DNA from: a virus
Length of the DNA: 20,507 nt
Direction: 5' to 3' (one strand)
IMG/VR virus record: IMGVR_UViG_3300050821_003757
Span: 1 to 20,507 of that record
Under the pieces are notes generated by a model. It did not search any database. It had not been told where the DNA came from and was given only the letters and a program-made list of their open reading frames with translations. Positions 6,932-13,939 of the stretch are shown piece after piece (the first letter of the stretch is position 1; every line of letters begins with the position of its first letter). The position numbers and the translations under genes were made by a program.

Positions 6932-7855
6932 ATGGCTGATACGCCCGTCGTACCCGTAGCACCTGTCGCAAAAGTACCAGTTGTCGAACCAGCAAAAGCA
7001 CCTGTTGATCCGAAGATATCAGCACCAGTTGATAAAGTAGCTGCTGATAAAATTAAAGTAGATTCAAAAGCTGAGGCTGTTGTCATTCAGAAAATTAAAG
7101 TGGGTGACACAGAATATGATGAATCCACTTTAAAAAGTATGATTGAAAAATCAAAAGGGGCTGATAAGAAATTTCTGGAAGCAGCCCAAGCTCGTAAAGA
7201 AGCAATTCGCTTTTTCAAGATGGCGAAAGAGAATCCGCGAGAGTTTCTGGAAAAGACAGGTCTTGACCCAAAGAAATTTGCATATGATGAAGTGGCAAAA
7301 GACATTCAAGACAAACTTCGTGATCCAAAAGAAGTGGAACTTGAAAAAGCCCAAGCTAGACTAAAAGAATACGAAGCAAAAGAAGCCGCAGAGAAGCAAA
7401 GATTTGAAGAAGAAAGGGTTGCCCGTCAAGCTAAATCCCTAGAAGAAAGATTCCATGCTGAAGCGATTGCTGCCCTTGAGAAACATCCTGCCATTCCAAA
7501 AAACGGATTCTCCGTTGCTAAGATGGCGAAGTACATTGAAGTTGTTCAACAGAAAACTGGTGAGCTTCTTTCTTTTGAAGATGTGGCAGGTGTTATTGAA
7601 AACGATATTAAAGCAGAAGTAAATGGGCTCTTAAAAGGAGCCTCAGCCGAACAACTCGTTGGTCTTATTGGTGAAGAGGGTGTGGAAGCAATTCGCACCT
7701 ATTTACTGAATAAAATTAAAGACCCGTTGAAGAATGGAAAAGGAGCTACAAATCCTAATCCTGATAATAAACCGGCTGAAAAGCAATGGAAAAATTCCCA
7801 TGATTTCTGGAAAACCATTGACCAAGCTGCTAAGGCTGAAAGGCAAGGTCAATAA
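6932..7855 (+). CDS. scaffold protein
   Basis: A 307-residue, highly charged, mostly helical protein before the capsid gene, as expected for a scaffolding protein that guides procapsid assembly and then leaves. The N-terminus is a valine/proline/alanine-rich arm (residues 1-32). It is followed by a motif KVGDTEYDESTLKSMIEKSK, then FFKMAKENPREFLEKTGLDP, which resembles scaffolds of podoviruses. A long coiled coil follows (about 125-180: KAQARLKEYEAKEAAEKQRF and on), with more helices to the end. The C-terminal tail is basic and Asn/Pro-rich (NPNPDNKPAEKQWKN), suited to binding the coat. SD AAAGGAG precedes ATG. No protease domain is visible. Confidence comes from composition plus position. Confidence 0.85.
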   Translation: MADTPVVPVAPVAKVPVVEPAKAPVDPKISAPVDKVAADKIKVDSKAEAVVIQKIKVGDTEYDESTLKSMIEKSKGADKKFLEAAQARKEAIRFFKMAKENPREFLEKTGLDPKKFAYDEVAKDIQDKLRDPKEVELEKAQARLKEYEAKEAAEKQRFEEERVARQAKSLEERFHAEAIAALEKHPAIPKNGFSVAKMAKYIEVVQQKTGELLSFEDVAGVIENDIKAEVNGLLKGASAEQLVGLIGEEGVEAIRTYLLNKIKDPLKNGKGATNPNPDNKPAEKQWKNSHDFWKTIDQAAKAERQGQ

Positions 7856-7857
7856 TT

Positions 7858-8058
7858 ATGGAAAAAACATTACCAGTGAAGAGAGTCATTCCCAAACTTG
7901 CGTATCAGGTTGAAGAGAAAGATGGTGGTTTTCAACTTTACAGAATTGTCTTGGATGAAAAAGGTAATTTTGTTAAACGTGAAAAAGTTAGTGATCCTGA
8001 TGGTTGGGAACAAATTATGACATTGTTAGAACGAGAACTGAGTTATAACTTCGCGTAA
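7858..8058 (+). CDS. small hypothetical protein
   Basis: A 66-residue protein starting 2 bases after the scaffold stop. The SD is only AAGG a little upstream, so it is probably coupled. The pattern is mixed charged and beta, with YQVEEKDGGFQLYRIVLDEK followed by KREKVSDPDGWEQIMTLLER. No family is recognised. Genes of this size between scaffold and coat are often minor head or completion proteins, which is inference only. It ends one base before the next reading frame begins. Confidence 0.65.
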   Translation: MEKTLPVKRVIPKLAYQVEEKDGGFQLYRIVLDEKGNFVKREKVSDPDGWEQIMTLLERELSYNFA

Positions 8059-8059
8059 T

Positions 8060-8254
8060 ATGAAACATCCGCAATGGATAAAGATTGTATTAGAAATGCA
8101 CCCTAAAGTTTTTATCTCACCTATGCGTGAAATTGCGGGAGTAAATGGTTTAATTGCATCGGAAGCTGGCTCTCCCTCAAACCAGCACAATTTAAAATCC
8201 GAACCTACCCGAAAGGATGGCGGTGGGAACCGAATGGTTCTTGCCTCAAAGTAA
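8060..8254 (+). CDS. zero-frame part of a probable frameshifted gene
   Basis: The ATG opens a 64-codon frame one base after the previous stop. The N-terminal half reads like protein (MKHPQWIKIVLEMHPKVFIS, PMREIAGVNGLIASEAGS). From codon 47 on it becomes Ser/Asn/Gly/Lys-rich and stops at 8254, leaving 116 unexplained bases before the capsid gene in an otherwise tight operon. Codons 45-46 (TTA AAA) lie in the heptamer T TTA AAA, and the -1 frame continues to 8361. A -1 shift there would give a 100-residue protein, 46 residues from this frame and 54 from the other. The SD is poor; coupling with the upstream gene is likely. Either the shift is programmed or a base has been lost. Confidence 0.5.
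   Translation: MKHPQWIKIVLEMHPKVFISPMREIAGVNGLIASEAGSPSNQHNLKSEPTRKDGGGNRMVLASK
8191..8240 (+). promoter_or_regulatory. candidate -1 frameshift site and stimulatory stem
   Basis: The heptamer TTTAAAA (8191-8197) is in register as T TTA AAA for the frame that starts at 8060, the X XXY YYZ form used for simultaneous slippage. After a 6-base spacer (TCCGAA), CCTACC (8204-8209) can pair with GGTGGG (8222-8227), 6 bp with one G-U and a 12-base loop. A second hairpin AACC-GAAT-GGTT (8228-8239) stacks directly after it. The spacer and stem position fit known bacterial and phage -1 frameshift signals. This is by eye; no folding was run. Confidence 0.45.
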
Positions 8255-8361
8255 ACAGAAAACAAGACGGAACGGTGAAACGTAAGAAACACCCAAATCC
8301 CCTCGCTTACCTGCCTACTTCGTATCCCGCCTCATTAGCAAAAATCAAATTGAAAATTTAG
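8197..8361 (+). other. -1 frame extension ending at the capsid SD
   Basis: The frame is open for 76 codons, from 8131 (after TGA 8128-8130) to TAG 8359-8361, and has no ATG, so it is unlikely to be an independent gene. Downstream of the heptamer it reads IRTYPKGWRWEPNGSCLKVN then RKQDGTVKRKKHPNPLAYLP and on for 54 residues, a basic, aromatic protein-like sequence. Its TAG is the first part of TAGGAG, the SD of the capsid gene. The large terminase (3932) and the 16877 gene (17951) end the same way. That junction is the best sign this frame is selected as coding. It could alternatively be the 3' part of a gene broken by a single missing base. Confidence 0.5.
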
Positions 8362-8370
8362 GAGAAACAA

Positions 8371-9648
8371 ATGGCTGCGACAATTCCCTCGTCTATTATC
8401 GGAGACTTTAAAGAACGATACAATACGAAAGGGATTCAAGATGCAATTCCTGAATCTCGCGTATTGCTCAAAAACGTGGAGTTTGATAAAGCTACCCTTG
8501 TCGGTAATGCTTTTCATACTCCTGTTATCCTCAGTGACGAAGCTGGCTTCACCTATGCTGCGAACAACGCTGGTAACTATGCTCTAAACGGGCCTATCAG
8601 CTTGAACGTGCCGGATGCTCAAGTTCGTCCTGCTCAAATTACTCTCGTGTCTCAAATCGCTTACGATGCGCTGTCTCAATCCCTTGGATCAGGGGCCGCG
8701 TTTCTTTCCGCGACGAAACTCATCACCAAAAGAATGATTGATTCCATGTCTAAGCGCGTTGAAATCGCTGCGCTGTACGGTGGAAGCGGTCTAGGTAAAA
8801 CTTCCCAAACTGGTTCATCCAACGTGGATGCGACGCATGAAATTATTGCGTTCTCGCAACCTACTTGGAGTGACGGTATTTGGGCCGGTACGGTCAATGC
8901 TCAAGTCCAGTTCTACAATGCTGGCTCATTGATTAGTTCTGGTGCGGACTCAGTGTTCACGATCACGGCAGTTAATCCGACGACTCGTGCGCTTACTTTG
9001 TCTGGTACTTCCACTGGTATCACGGCTCTTAATACGGCTGTTGTGACCAATGGTACGGTTCTGGATGTGTTCTTCAACTCTGCTTTCGGTAACGAAATGA
9101 CAGGTGTTGACCAAATCCTCACCAACACTGGTACGCTGTTCAATATCAGTGCTGCGACGTATGACTTATGGAAATCAAACGTGATTGACAACCTCTCCGG
9201 TAAACTTACATTCTTGTCTCTTCAGAACGCTGTTGCTGCGGCTGTTGGTCGTGGTTTGGATACCGAAGTTGACGTACTGGTGAATCCGAAAGTGTGGGCG
9301 AACCTTATTACTTCTCAAGCGGGTGCCCGTATGCTTGATTCTTCCTACAAGAAAACCTTGATGGAGAATGGTGCCACGAAACTTACGTTCTACTCTCAGA
9401 ACGGTACGATGAATATTACTCCGGCCTTGTTTTGCAAGGAAGGGGATGCGTTCATTCTTCCTTATGAGCATTTGCAACGTATTGGTTCGATGGATATTGA
9501 GTTCATGCCTCAAGTGATGGGGTCTGATGAGTTCTTCCAGTATGTTCCTGGGTTTAATGCCTATGAACTGCGTCTCTGGACAAACCAACAGATATTCGTT
9601 CTGCTTCCCGCCCGTTGCGTGAAAGTAAAAAATATCAGCCTTACGTAA
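8371..9648 (+). CDS. major capsid protein
   Basis: A 425-residue protein after the scaffold block with a strong SD (GGAG, 8361-8364). It lacks signal peptide and membrane segments. The layout suits an HK97-fold coat of the P22-like class. There is an N-terminal arm with GDFKERYNTKGIQDAIPESR. A spine-helix part follows (about 110-135, SATKLITKRMIDSMSKRVEI). A beta-rich insert spans about 150-250 (FTITAVNPTTRALTLSGT). An A-domain-like C-terminal half carries EVDVLVNPKVWANLITSQAG and DIEFMPQVMGSDEFFQYVPG. The codon choice is distinctive, with more GTG, ACG, CTC and TCC than neighbours; 8581-8640 has 31 G+C of 60 against 19 of 60 at 15001-15060. That fits very high expression. Position, size and composition make this the coat. 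Confidence 0.85.
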   Translation: MAATIPSSIIGDFKERYNTKGIQDAIPESRVLLKNVEFDKATLVGNAFHTPVILSDEAGFTYAANNAGNYALNGPISLNVPDAQVRPAQITLVSQIAYDALSQSLGSGAAFLSATKLITKRMIDSMSKRVEIAALYGGSGLGKTSQTGSSNVDATHEIIAFSQPTWSDGIWAGTVNAQVQFYNAGSLISSGADSVFTITAVNPTTRALTLSGTSTGITALNTAVVTNGTVLDVFFNSAFGNEMTGVDQILTNTGTLFNISAATYDLWKSNVIDNLSGKLTFLSLQNAVAAAVGRGLDTEVDVLVNPKVWANLITSQAGARMLDSSYKKTLMENGATKLTFYSQNGTMNITPALFCKEGDAFILPYEHLQRIGSMDIEFMPQVMGSDEFFQYVPGFNAYELRLWTNQQIFVLLPARCVKVKNISLT

Positions 9649-9682
9649 TTCGTTGTTTTAGTTTAGAAGCTAAAAGAACTTT

Positions 9683-9745
9683 TGATCTTTGAAGTTTGCG
9701 TCTCCACTCTAGTGGTGGGGAAGGTTTTTAGAAGATCACGTTTTT
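9683..9745 (+). terminator. candidate terminator after the capsid gene
   Basis: In the 112-base gap after the coat, TGATCTTT (9683-9690) pairs with GAAGATCA (9731-9738), an 8-bp stem with one G-U. It is followed by CG and then TTTTT (9741-9745). Its loop contains a smaller hairpin, CCAC-TCTA-GTGG (9704-9715). A separate hairpin TTTTAG/CTAAAA lies about 9656-9674. The T run directly precedes the next SD (AAAGGAG), so a leaky terminator or mRNA end-protecting structure would let the coat be made in excess of downstream proteins. The long loop lowers confidence in a classical intrinsic terminator. Confidence 0.35.
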
Positions 9746-9760
9746 AAAGGAGAAAAATCA

Positions 9761-10300
9761 ATGTCTATTCTTCATATTCGGGCCAACTGTGCAGATGGTG
9801 GTCAAACACTTGCCAGTTTACTTAATGTTAATGCTTCTGCTAATGACTTTGATACAGAACAAGTATTAGATGAACTGACAGGTCTTTTTAATGGCACTCG
9901 CGTTGGATATGTAACCGTATTTACGAATGGTGTGCAAGCAACAGGAACAATTACTCTTTCCTCGATGGTTGCTACTGATACTGTGACTATAAATGGTGTG
10001 GTGTTTACTTGCGTAGCTTCTGGTGCTACTGGAAATCAATATAATGTTGGTGGAACTGATACGATTACTGCTACCAATTTAGCGGCTGCGGTTAATGCGT
10101 CTACTTCTGCTAAAATTGCAAATGCAGTTCGTGCTTCTAGTGCAACTAATGTGGTTACGATTACAGCTATGCCAGCCGCAGCGATTGGAAATCTTTTCAC
10201 TTTGGCGATTTCAGCCCACGGTTCAGTGAGTGGTGCGAACCTGACTGGTGGAACGGATGGAACAGTTGCTAGTCGGAATTTTGGAGTCGCTATTTCCTAA
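9761..10300 (+). CDS. virion structural protein with beta domain
   Basis: A 179-residue protein with a strong SD (AAAGGAG) before ATG. Residues 1-55 are a mixed arm (MSILHIRANCADGGQTLASL). Residues 60-168 form a beta domain of the type TGTITLSSMVATDTVTINGV ... GNQYNVGGTDTITATNLAAA ... TNVVTITAMPAAAIGNLF. This sequence style (GTITL-DTVTINGV-FT-NQ-N-GG-ATNLAAAVN) is frequent in tail or head-surface proteins of many phages. A related copy lies inside the gp10-like protein (about 14917-15213). The first gene after the capsid terminator-like gap, it is probably an abundant decoration or head-tail surface protein; the exact place in the particle is unknown. Confidence 0.78.
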   Translation: MSILHIRANCADGGQTLASLLNVNASANDFDTEQVLDELTGLFNGTRVGYVTVFTNGVQATGTITLSSMVATDTVTINGVVFTCVASGATGNQYNVGGTDTITATNLAAAVNASTSAKIANAVRASSATNVVTITAMPAAAIGNLFTLAISAHGSVSGANLTGGTDGTVASRNFGVAIS

Positions 10301-10326
10301 TTAAGTCGTAACGTAAGGAGTCCCTT

Positions 10327-12372
10327 GTGAGCTTATTAGTTACCCTTAATTCGGTCAACTATATTATACCTACGCCCCAAGAAACAGGATGGGGAACAAA
10401 TCTTGATAATTTCTTTGTCGGGATTGCTGCTGGTTGTTTACAAAAATCAGGTGGAAGTTTTACTCTTGCTGCCGATGTTGATTTTGGAGCATCATTTGGT
10501 TTAAAATCTCTTTATTATAATTCTCGGTCTGCTAACATTGCGACCTCTGGAACGGTACGACTTGCTAGTGCTGATCCAGGGGTCGTTTTTCGTAATAATG
10601 CTAATAGTGCAAATTTAATTCTAACGACAAATGCTTCCGATCAATTGACGTTTAACGGAAACATCATTCCTACTGATTTAGCGTCTATCACACCTAAAAG
10701 TTTTTTATATGGAGACGCTTCTGGTAATATTGCTTCGACTTCTAATCCTACTAATGGGCAACTATTGATAGGATCAACAGGAGCTATTCCTGCTGTTGCG
10801 ACTCTTACTGGCACTACAAATCAAGTTAATGTGGTAACAGGGGCGGGTAGTATTACCCTTTCGACCCCTCAAAATATTCATAGCGGGGCCTCTCCAACTT
10901 TTGCTGGTTTAACGGATACTGGTCTTACTGCAAATTCTTTTCTATATTCTGGTACATCTAGCCTTCTTACAACTACTTCTGCACCTACTAACGGACAATT
11001 ACTTATAGGCTCGACAGGAGCCGCTCCTGTTGCGGCCCTTCTAACTGGTACAACGAATCAAATTGTAGTAACTCCTGGTGCAGGAAGTGTAACTCTTTCA
11101 ACTCCTCAAAATATTGCAACATCTTCAAGTCCTACTTTTGCCGCGTTAACTCTTACTGCGGCTCTTACTGTAGCTAATGGTGGAACTGGTTTACAATCAA
11201 CTACAGCTTATGCCGTTCTTTGTGGTGGAACAACTTCCACCGGGGCTTTACAATCTATTGCTGGTGTAGGTAATTCTGGACAAGTTCTTACTAGTAATGG
11301 TGCAGGAGCTTTGCCGACTTTTCAAAATGTTGCTGGTACTGGTACAGTAAATAGTGGAACTGCTGGTCGTCTTTCTCTCTATAATACTTCTACAAATGCT
11401 GTTAGTGATACGTATGTTCAAAACGCACAGAATATAACTATTGCAATTGCTACACAAGCTGCTAGAAGTGCTGCTCTGGCAATTACTTTACCTAACCCTG
11501 GTAATGCCGTTACAACTGCTAATGTTCTTTTAGATTCTGATACGAATTCCTATACAATCGCAGGAAATTGGACTTTTAGTAATTCAATTTTAGGAGCAAG
11601 TGGAACATCTTCGGCCCCCAGTTTTAGTTTTTCTGCTAGTAGCGGGGCTGGAATGTATCGGTCTGCTGCTAATGAAATAAGTTTTTCCACAAATTCAACA
11701 CAACGATGGAAAATTATTTCAACAGGAGATTTAGTTTCTGTAGGTAATCAAAATTTTGGTTTTGGAGATGGAACAGTTAGTGCGCCAGGCCTTTATCTTG
11801 CATCCAATACCGGAACGGGTTTTTATAAGTCTAATACTAACGAAATTAGCATAGCAACTAATTCTACGCAACGATTTAGATTTTCGGCTACAGGTGATTT
11901 TGTTGGAAGTAGTGGCTCTAATATTAATGCTTCCAATACAAATTATCAGGTTGGTGGAAATCAAATCTATCCTGTCGTGCAAATTGTTCAAGCAACAACC
12001 ACTACTGGATTTAACACGACTTCAACCTCTTTTACGAATACAAATCTTACCGCAACAATTACTCCTAAATTTAATACAAGTAAAATTCTTATACAGATTA
12101 GCGGTGGAAGCGGAGCGGGCGCAACAAGTCCTTCTAGTTGTGTTTTTACAATCGCAAGAGGTAGCACGAATTTAGGTGATGCTACAAATGGTTTTGGAAG
12201 AACGGATTCTTCAACAGCAGATTGGCCGACATCTATCTGCTATTATGATAGCCCAGCTACTACATCTGCGACAACCTATACTATTCAAATAAAATCGACT
12301 GGTGGAGCGACAGTTTATTGGAGTGCTTTAGGCGGAACACAAGTTATAATTTTAACAGAATATGCACAATAA
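10327..12372 (+). CDS. tail fibre or tailspike-like structural protein
   Basis: A 681-residue beta-repeat protein. The start is GTG, 6 bases after AAGGAG. It is rich in Ser, Thr, Asn, Gly and Ala and poor in charge, as in fibrous phage adhesins. Two internal repeats are visible: residues 125-196 and 204-274 (TNGQLLIGSTG ... TLTGTTNQ ... LSTPQNI ... SPTFA), and residues 429-470 and 485-526 (EIS-STNSTQR-STGD). TVANGGTGLQSTT (281-293) is a known fibre-type linker motif. The C-terminal domain (about 549-681) starts VVQIVQATTTTGFNTTSTSF and contains TPKFNTSKILIQISG, a head domain met at the ends of many phage fibre proteins and plausibly involved in receptor contact. No chaperone autoprocessing motif is seen. 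Family certain in kind, host receptor unknown. Confidence 0.8.
   Translation: MSLLVTLNSVNYIIPTPQETGWGTNLDNFFVGIAAGCLQKSGGSFTLAADVDFGASFGLKSLYYNSRSANIATSGTVRLASADPGVVFRNNANSANLILTTNASDQLTFNGNIIPTDLASITPKSFLYGDASGNIASTSNPTNGQLLIGSTGAIPAVATLTGTTNQVNVVTGAGSITLSTPQNIHSGASPTFAGLTDTGLTANSFLYSGTSSLLTTTSAPTNGQLLIGSTGAAPVAALLTGTTNQIVVTPGAGSVTLSTPQNIATSSSPTFAALTLTAALTVANGGTGLQSTTAYAVLCGGTTSTGALQSIAGVGNSGQVLTSNGAGALPTFQNVAGTGTVNSGTAGRLSLYNTSTNAVSDTYVQNAQNITIAIATQAARSAALAITLPNPGNAVTTANVLLDSDTNSYTIAGNWTFSNSILGASGTSSAPSFSFSASSGAGMYRSAANEISFSTNSTQRWKIISTGDLVSVGNQNFGFGDGTVSAPGLYLASNTGTGFYKSNTNEISIATNSTQRFRFSATGDFVGSSGSNINASNTNYQVGGNQIYPVVQIVQATTTTGFNTTSTSFTNTNLTATITPKFNTSKILIQISGGSGAGATSPSSCVFTIARGSTNLGDATNGFGRTDSSTADWPTSICYYDSPATTSATTYTIQIKSTGGATVYWSALGGTQVIILTEYAQ
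10699..11148 (+). repeat. protein-level tandem repeat in the fibre gene
   Basis: 10699-10914 and 10936-11148 encode two copies of a roughly 72-residue unit starting SFLYGDASG and SFLYSGTSS, 79 residues apart, sharing TNGQLLIGSTG, TLTGTTNQ/LLTGTTNQ and LSTPQNI. Codons differ between copies, so the duplication is old or the DNA is kept diverse. Confidence 0.75.
11611..11904 (+). repeat. second protein-level repeat in the fibre gene
   Basis: 11611-11736 and 11779-11904 encode two 42-residue units (SAPSFSFSASSGAGMYRSAA and SAPGLYLASNTGTGFYKSNT, each followed by NEIS-TNSTQR and TGD). The pattern 'GTGFY-S-NEI--STN-T-R---ST-GD' is a beta-helical repeat often found in phage fibre shafts. Confidence 0.7.
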
Positions 12373-12408
12373 GTTCGTGAGAATATCGAACAATTTAAGG
12401 AGAAAACA

Positions 12409-13008
12409 ATGAGTAAGTTCAAAAAAGACGTAGATGAGTATGGTCATAAACATGGTGAAAAAGATTATCAACATGAAGGAGAACCAACTGGTGAGCATTT
12501 GAAAGGGGATGCAGAATATAGTCCTGAAATGGATGGTTCGGCCCCTTCTGGTCATTATCTTTCGCATAAAGAAGATATTCGAGCCTATGTACCAGAAATG
12601 GAAGAGTCTCATTTAGAAAAAATGAAACAATATGCTCATGGTGGAGTTGTAACTGGTGATAGGGACGAAAATGAAGCTCTTGCCAAAGATGTTCTTCATA
12701 AAATGGTTAGTGACATGGAAACCCATGAAGCTGCTCGTATTCATCCTCGTCATCCTGAACACGCTGGTGTGAAAAATCCTACGGAAGATAAAGGTGAAAA
12801 CTTTGATGAAGCTGAACCAGAAAATTCCGAGAATCAACATGATGGTCTTGATCCGAAAGTGTTAAATGATCTTTTGAATAAAGCTGGTTCTGCACATCCA
12901 GATGGTTCTACTGAAGAAGATTTACATGAAGAACTTCCTGAAGAAATCCGTAGTGCTGTAGACAAAAAGAAAAGAAAGGTTGGGCCTAGCCTAAAAGAAA
13001 CTCGATAA
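12409..13008 (+). CDS. acidic, histidine-rich protein with GG-V motif
   Basis: A 199-residue, very hydrophilic protein with SD AAGGAG before ATG. It is rich in Glu, Asp, His and Lys, with few hydrophobic stretches: EYGHKHGEKDYQHEGEPTGE near the start, HPRHPEHAG in the middle, EEDLHEELPEE and a basic tail (DKKKRKVGPS). Residues 75-81 (YAHGGVV) match in kind the GG-V motifs repeated in the gene at 17963, so the two proteins may be handled together. It is probably disordered in part and may bind metal through its histidines. Lying between fibre and adaptor genes it is expected to be a virion or assembly protein. No enzyme family is recognised. Confidence 0.7.
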   Translation: MSKFKKDVDEYGHKHGEKDYQHEGEPTGEHLKGDAEYSPEMDGSAPSGHYLSHKEDIRAYVPEMEESHLEKMKQYAHGGVVTGDRDENEALAKDVLHKMVSDMETHEAARIHPRHPEHAGVKNPTEDKGENFDEAEPENSENQHDGLDPKVLNDLLNKAGSAHPDGSTEEDLHEELPEEIRSAVDKKKRKVGPSLKETR

Positions 13009-13018
13009 GGAGCCGCAA

Positions 13019-13939
13019 ATGCCGATAGATTACTCGGTAAACGCTCTCCTTACGTCTGTTAAACAACGGGCTATGAGTGCGTCTAACCAAAATCTTTTTC
13101 AAGATGCAGACATTATTCGTATAGCTTCTGAAGAATTACAAGGAACTATCTTGCCCTTTATAGAATCTGTTAAGGGCGAGTATTTTGTAACTTCTTCAGA
13201 TACGCCGTTTGTACAAGGCGGAACGACTTATATTATCCCTCAACGAGCTACTGGCTCTAAATTGCGGGATATAATGCTTATTGACCAAAGTGGAAATAAG
13301 GTTCTCCTGAAATATATTAATCCTGAAGATTTAAAATCATCTTGGGCTTACGCTCCTTATCAGTTTGGGTTCTATATGCAAGACAATCTTGCAGTTCTAG
13401 TTCTTGGAAATCTTCTTGGGTCTGGAAATTATACTTCCGTTCGTTTCTTATATTTTCGTCGGCCTAATACTCTTGTTCTTACAGGTGCATCAGGTAATTC
13501 TGCTAAAATTGTAACCATTAATGCTGGCGCACAACAAATCACTGTAGACATTGCTCCTACAACTTGGGCTAATACTACTCTTTTTGATATTATTAATGCC
13601 AATCCTCCGTTTGATAGTAGAGGAGATAATCTGGCTATAACAAACATTTCTGGTGCTGTTCTTACTTTCACAAATCCGCTTCCTACAAATCTTGCAGTTG
13701 GTGATTATGTTGGAGAAGCTAATTTTTCTGCTATCCCTCAAATTCCTGTAGAGTGCCATAGACTATTGGAAATCCTTACAGCGGCTCGTATGCTTCAATA
13801 CATGGGTGATCCTGCATTTCAAGTTATGCAAGGAATGGCTGAGGCTCAAAAGAAAGAACTATTTCAAATTCTTAGCCCTCGTGTTGATGGAAGCCCTCGA
13901 AAGATTCCTGTTCATAATCCATTATGGGGTGGTTGGTAA
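13019..13939 (+). CDS. putative head-tail adaptor protein
   Basis: A 306-residue protein with SD AAGGAG before ATG. The N-terminal helices (NALLTSVKQRAMSASNQNLF, DADIIRIASEELQGTILPFI) and C-terminal helices (RLLEILTAARMLQYMGDPAF, GMAEAQKKELFQILSPR) flank a beta-rich middle (TYIIPQRATGSKLRDIML ... VRFLYFRRPNTLVL ... AVLTFTNPLPTNLAVGDYVG). This helix-beta-helix plan and the place just upstream of a gp10-like gene suit the ring that joins the portal to the tail in podoviruses (P22 gp4 or T7 gp11 role). The end overlaps the next start as TAATG. The role is inferred from context and layout; no exact family was identified. Confidence 0.6.
   Translation: MPIDYSVNALLTSVKQRAMSASNQNLFQDADIIRIASEELQGTILPFIESVKGEYFVTSSDTPFVQGGTTYIIPQRATGSKLRDIMLIDQSGNKVLLKYINPEDLKSSWAYAPYQFGFYMQDNLAVLVLGNLLGSGNYTSVRFLYFRRPNTLVLTGASGNSAKIVTINAGAQQITVDIAPTTWANTTLFDIINANPPFDSRGDNLAITNISGAVLTFTNPLPTNLAVGDYVGEANFSAIPQIPVECHRLLEILTAARMLQYMGDPAFQVMQGMAEAQKKELFQILSPRVDGSPRKIPVHNPLWGGW

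Noticed and set aside
9175-9588. 137-codon minus-strand frame in the capsid gene
   Set aside because: A long antisense frame is expected from the capsid's biased codons; the sequence is histidine/arginine-rich and lacks a start signal.
13924-13938. Upstream ATG start for the gp10-like gene
   Set aside because: It lies within the adaptor gene with no SD, whereas ATG 13939 forms the TAATG junction used repeatedly in this operon.
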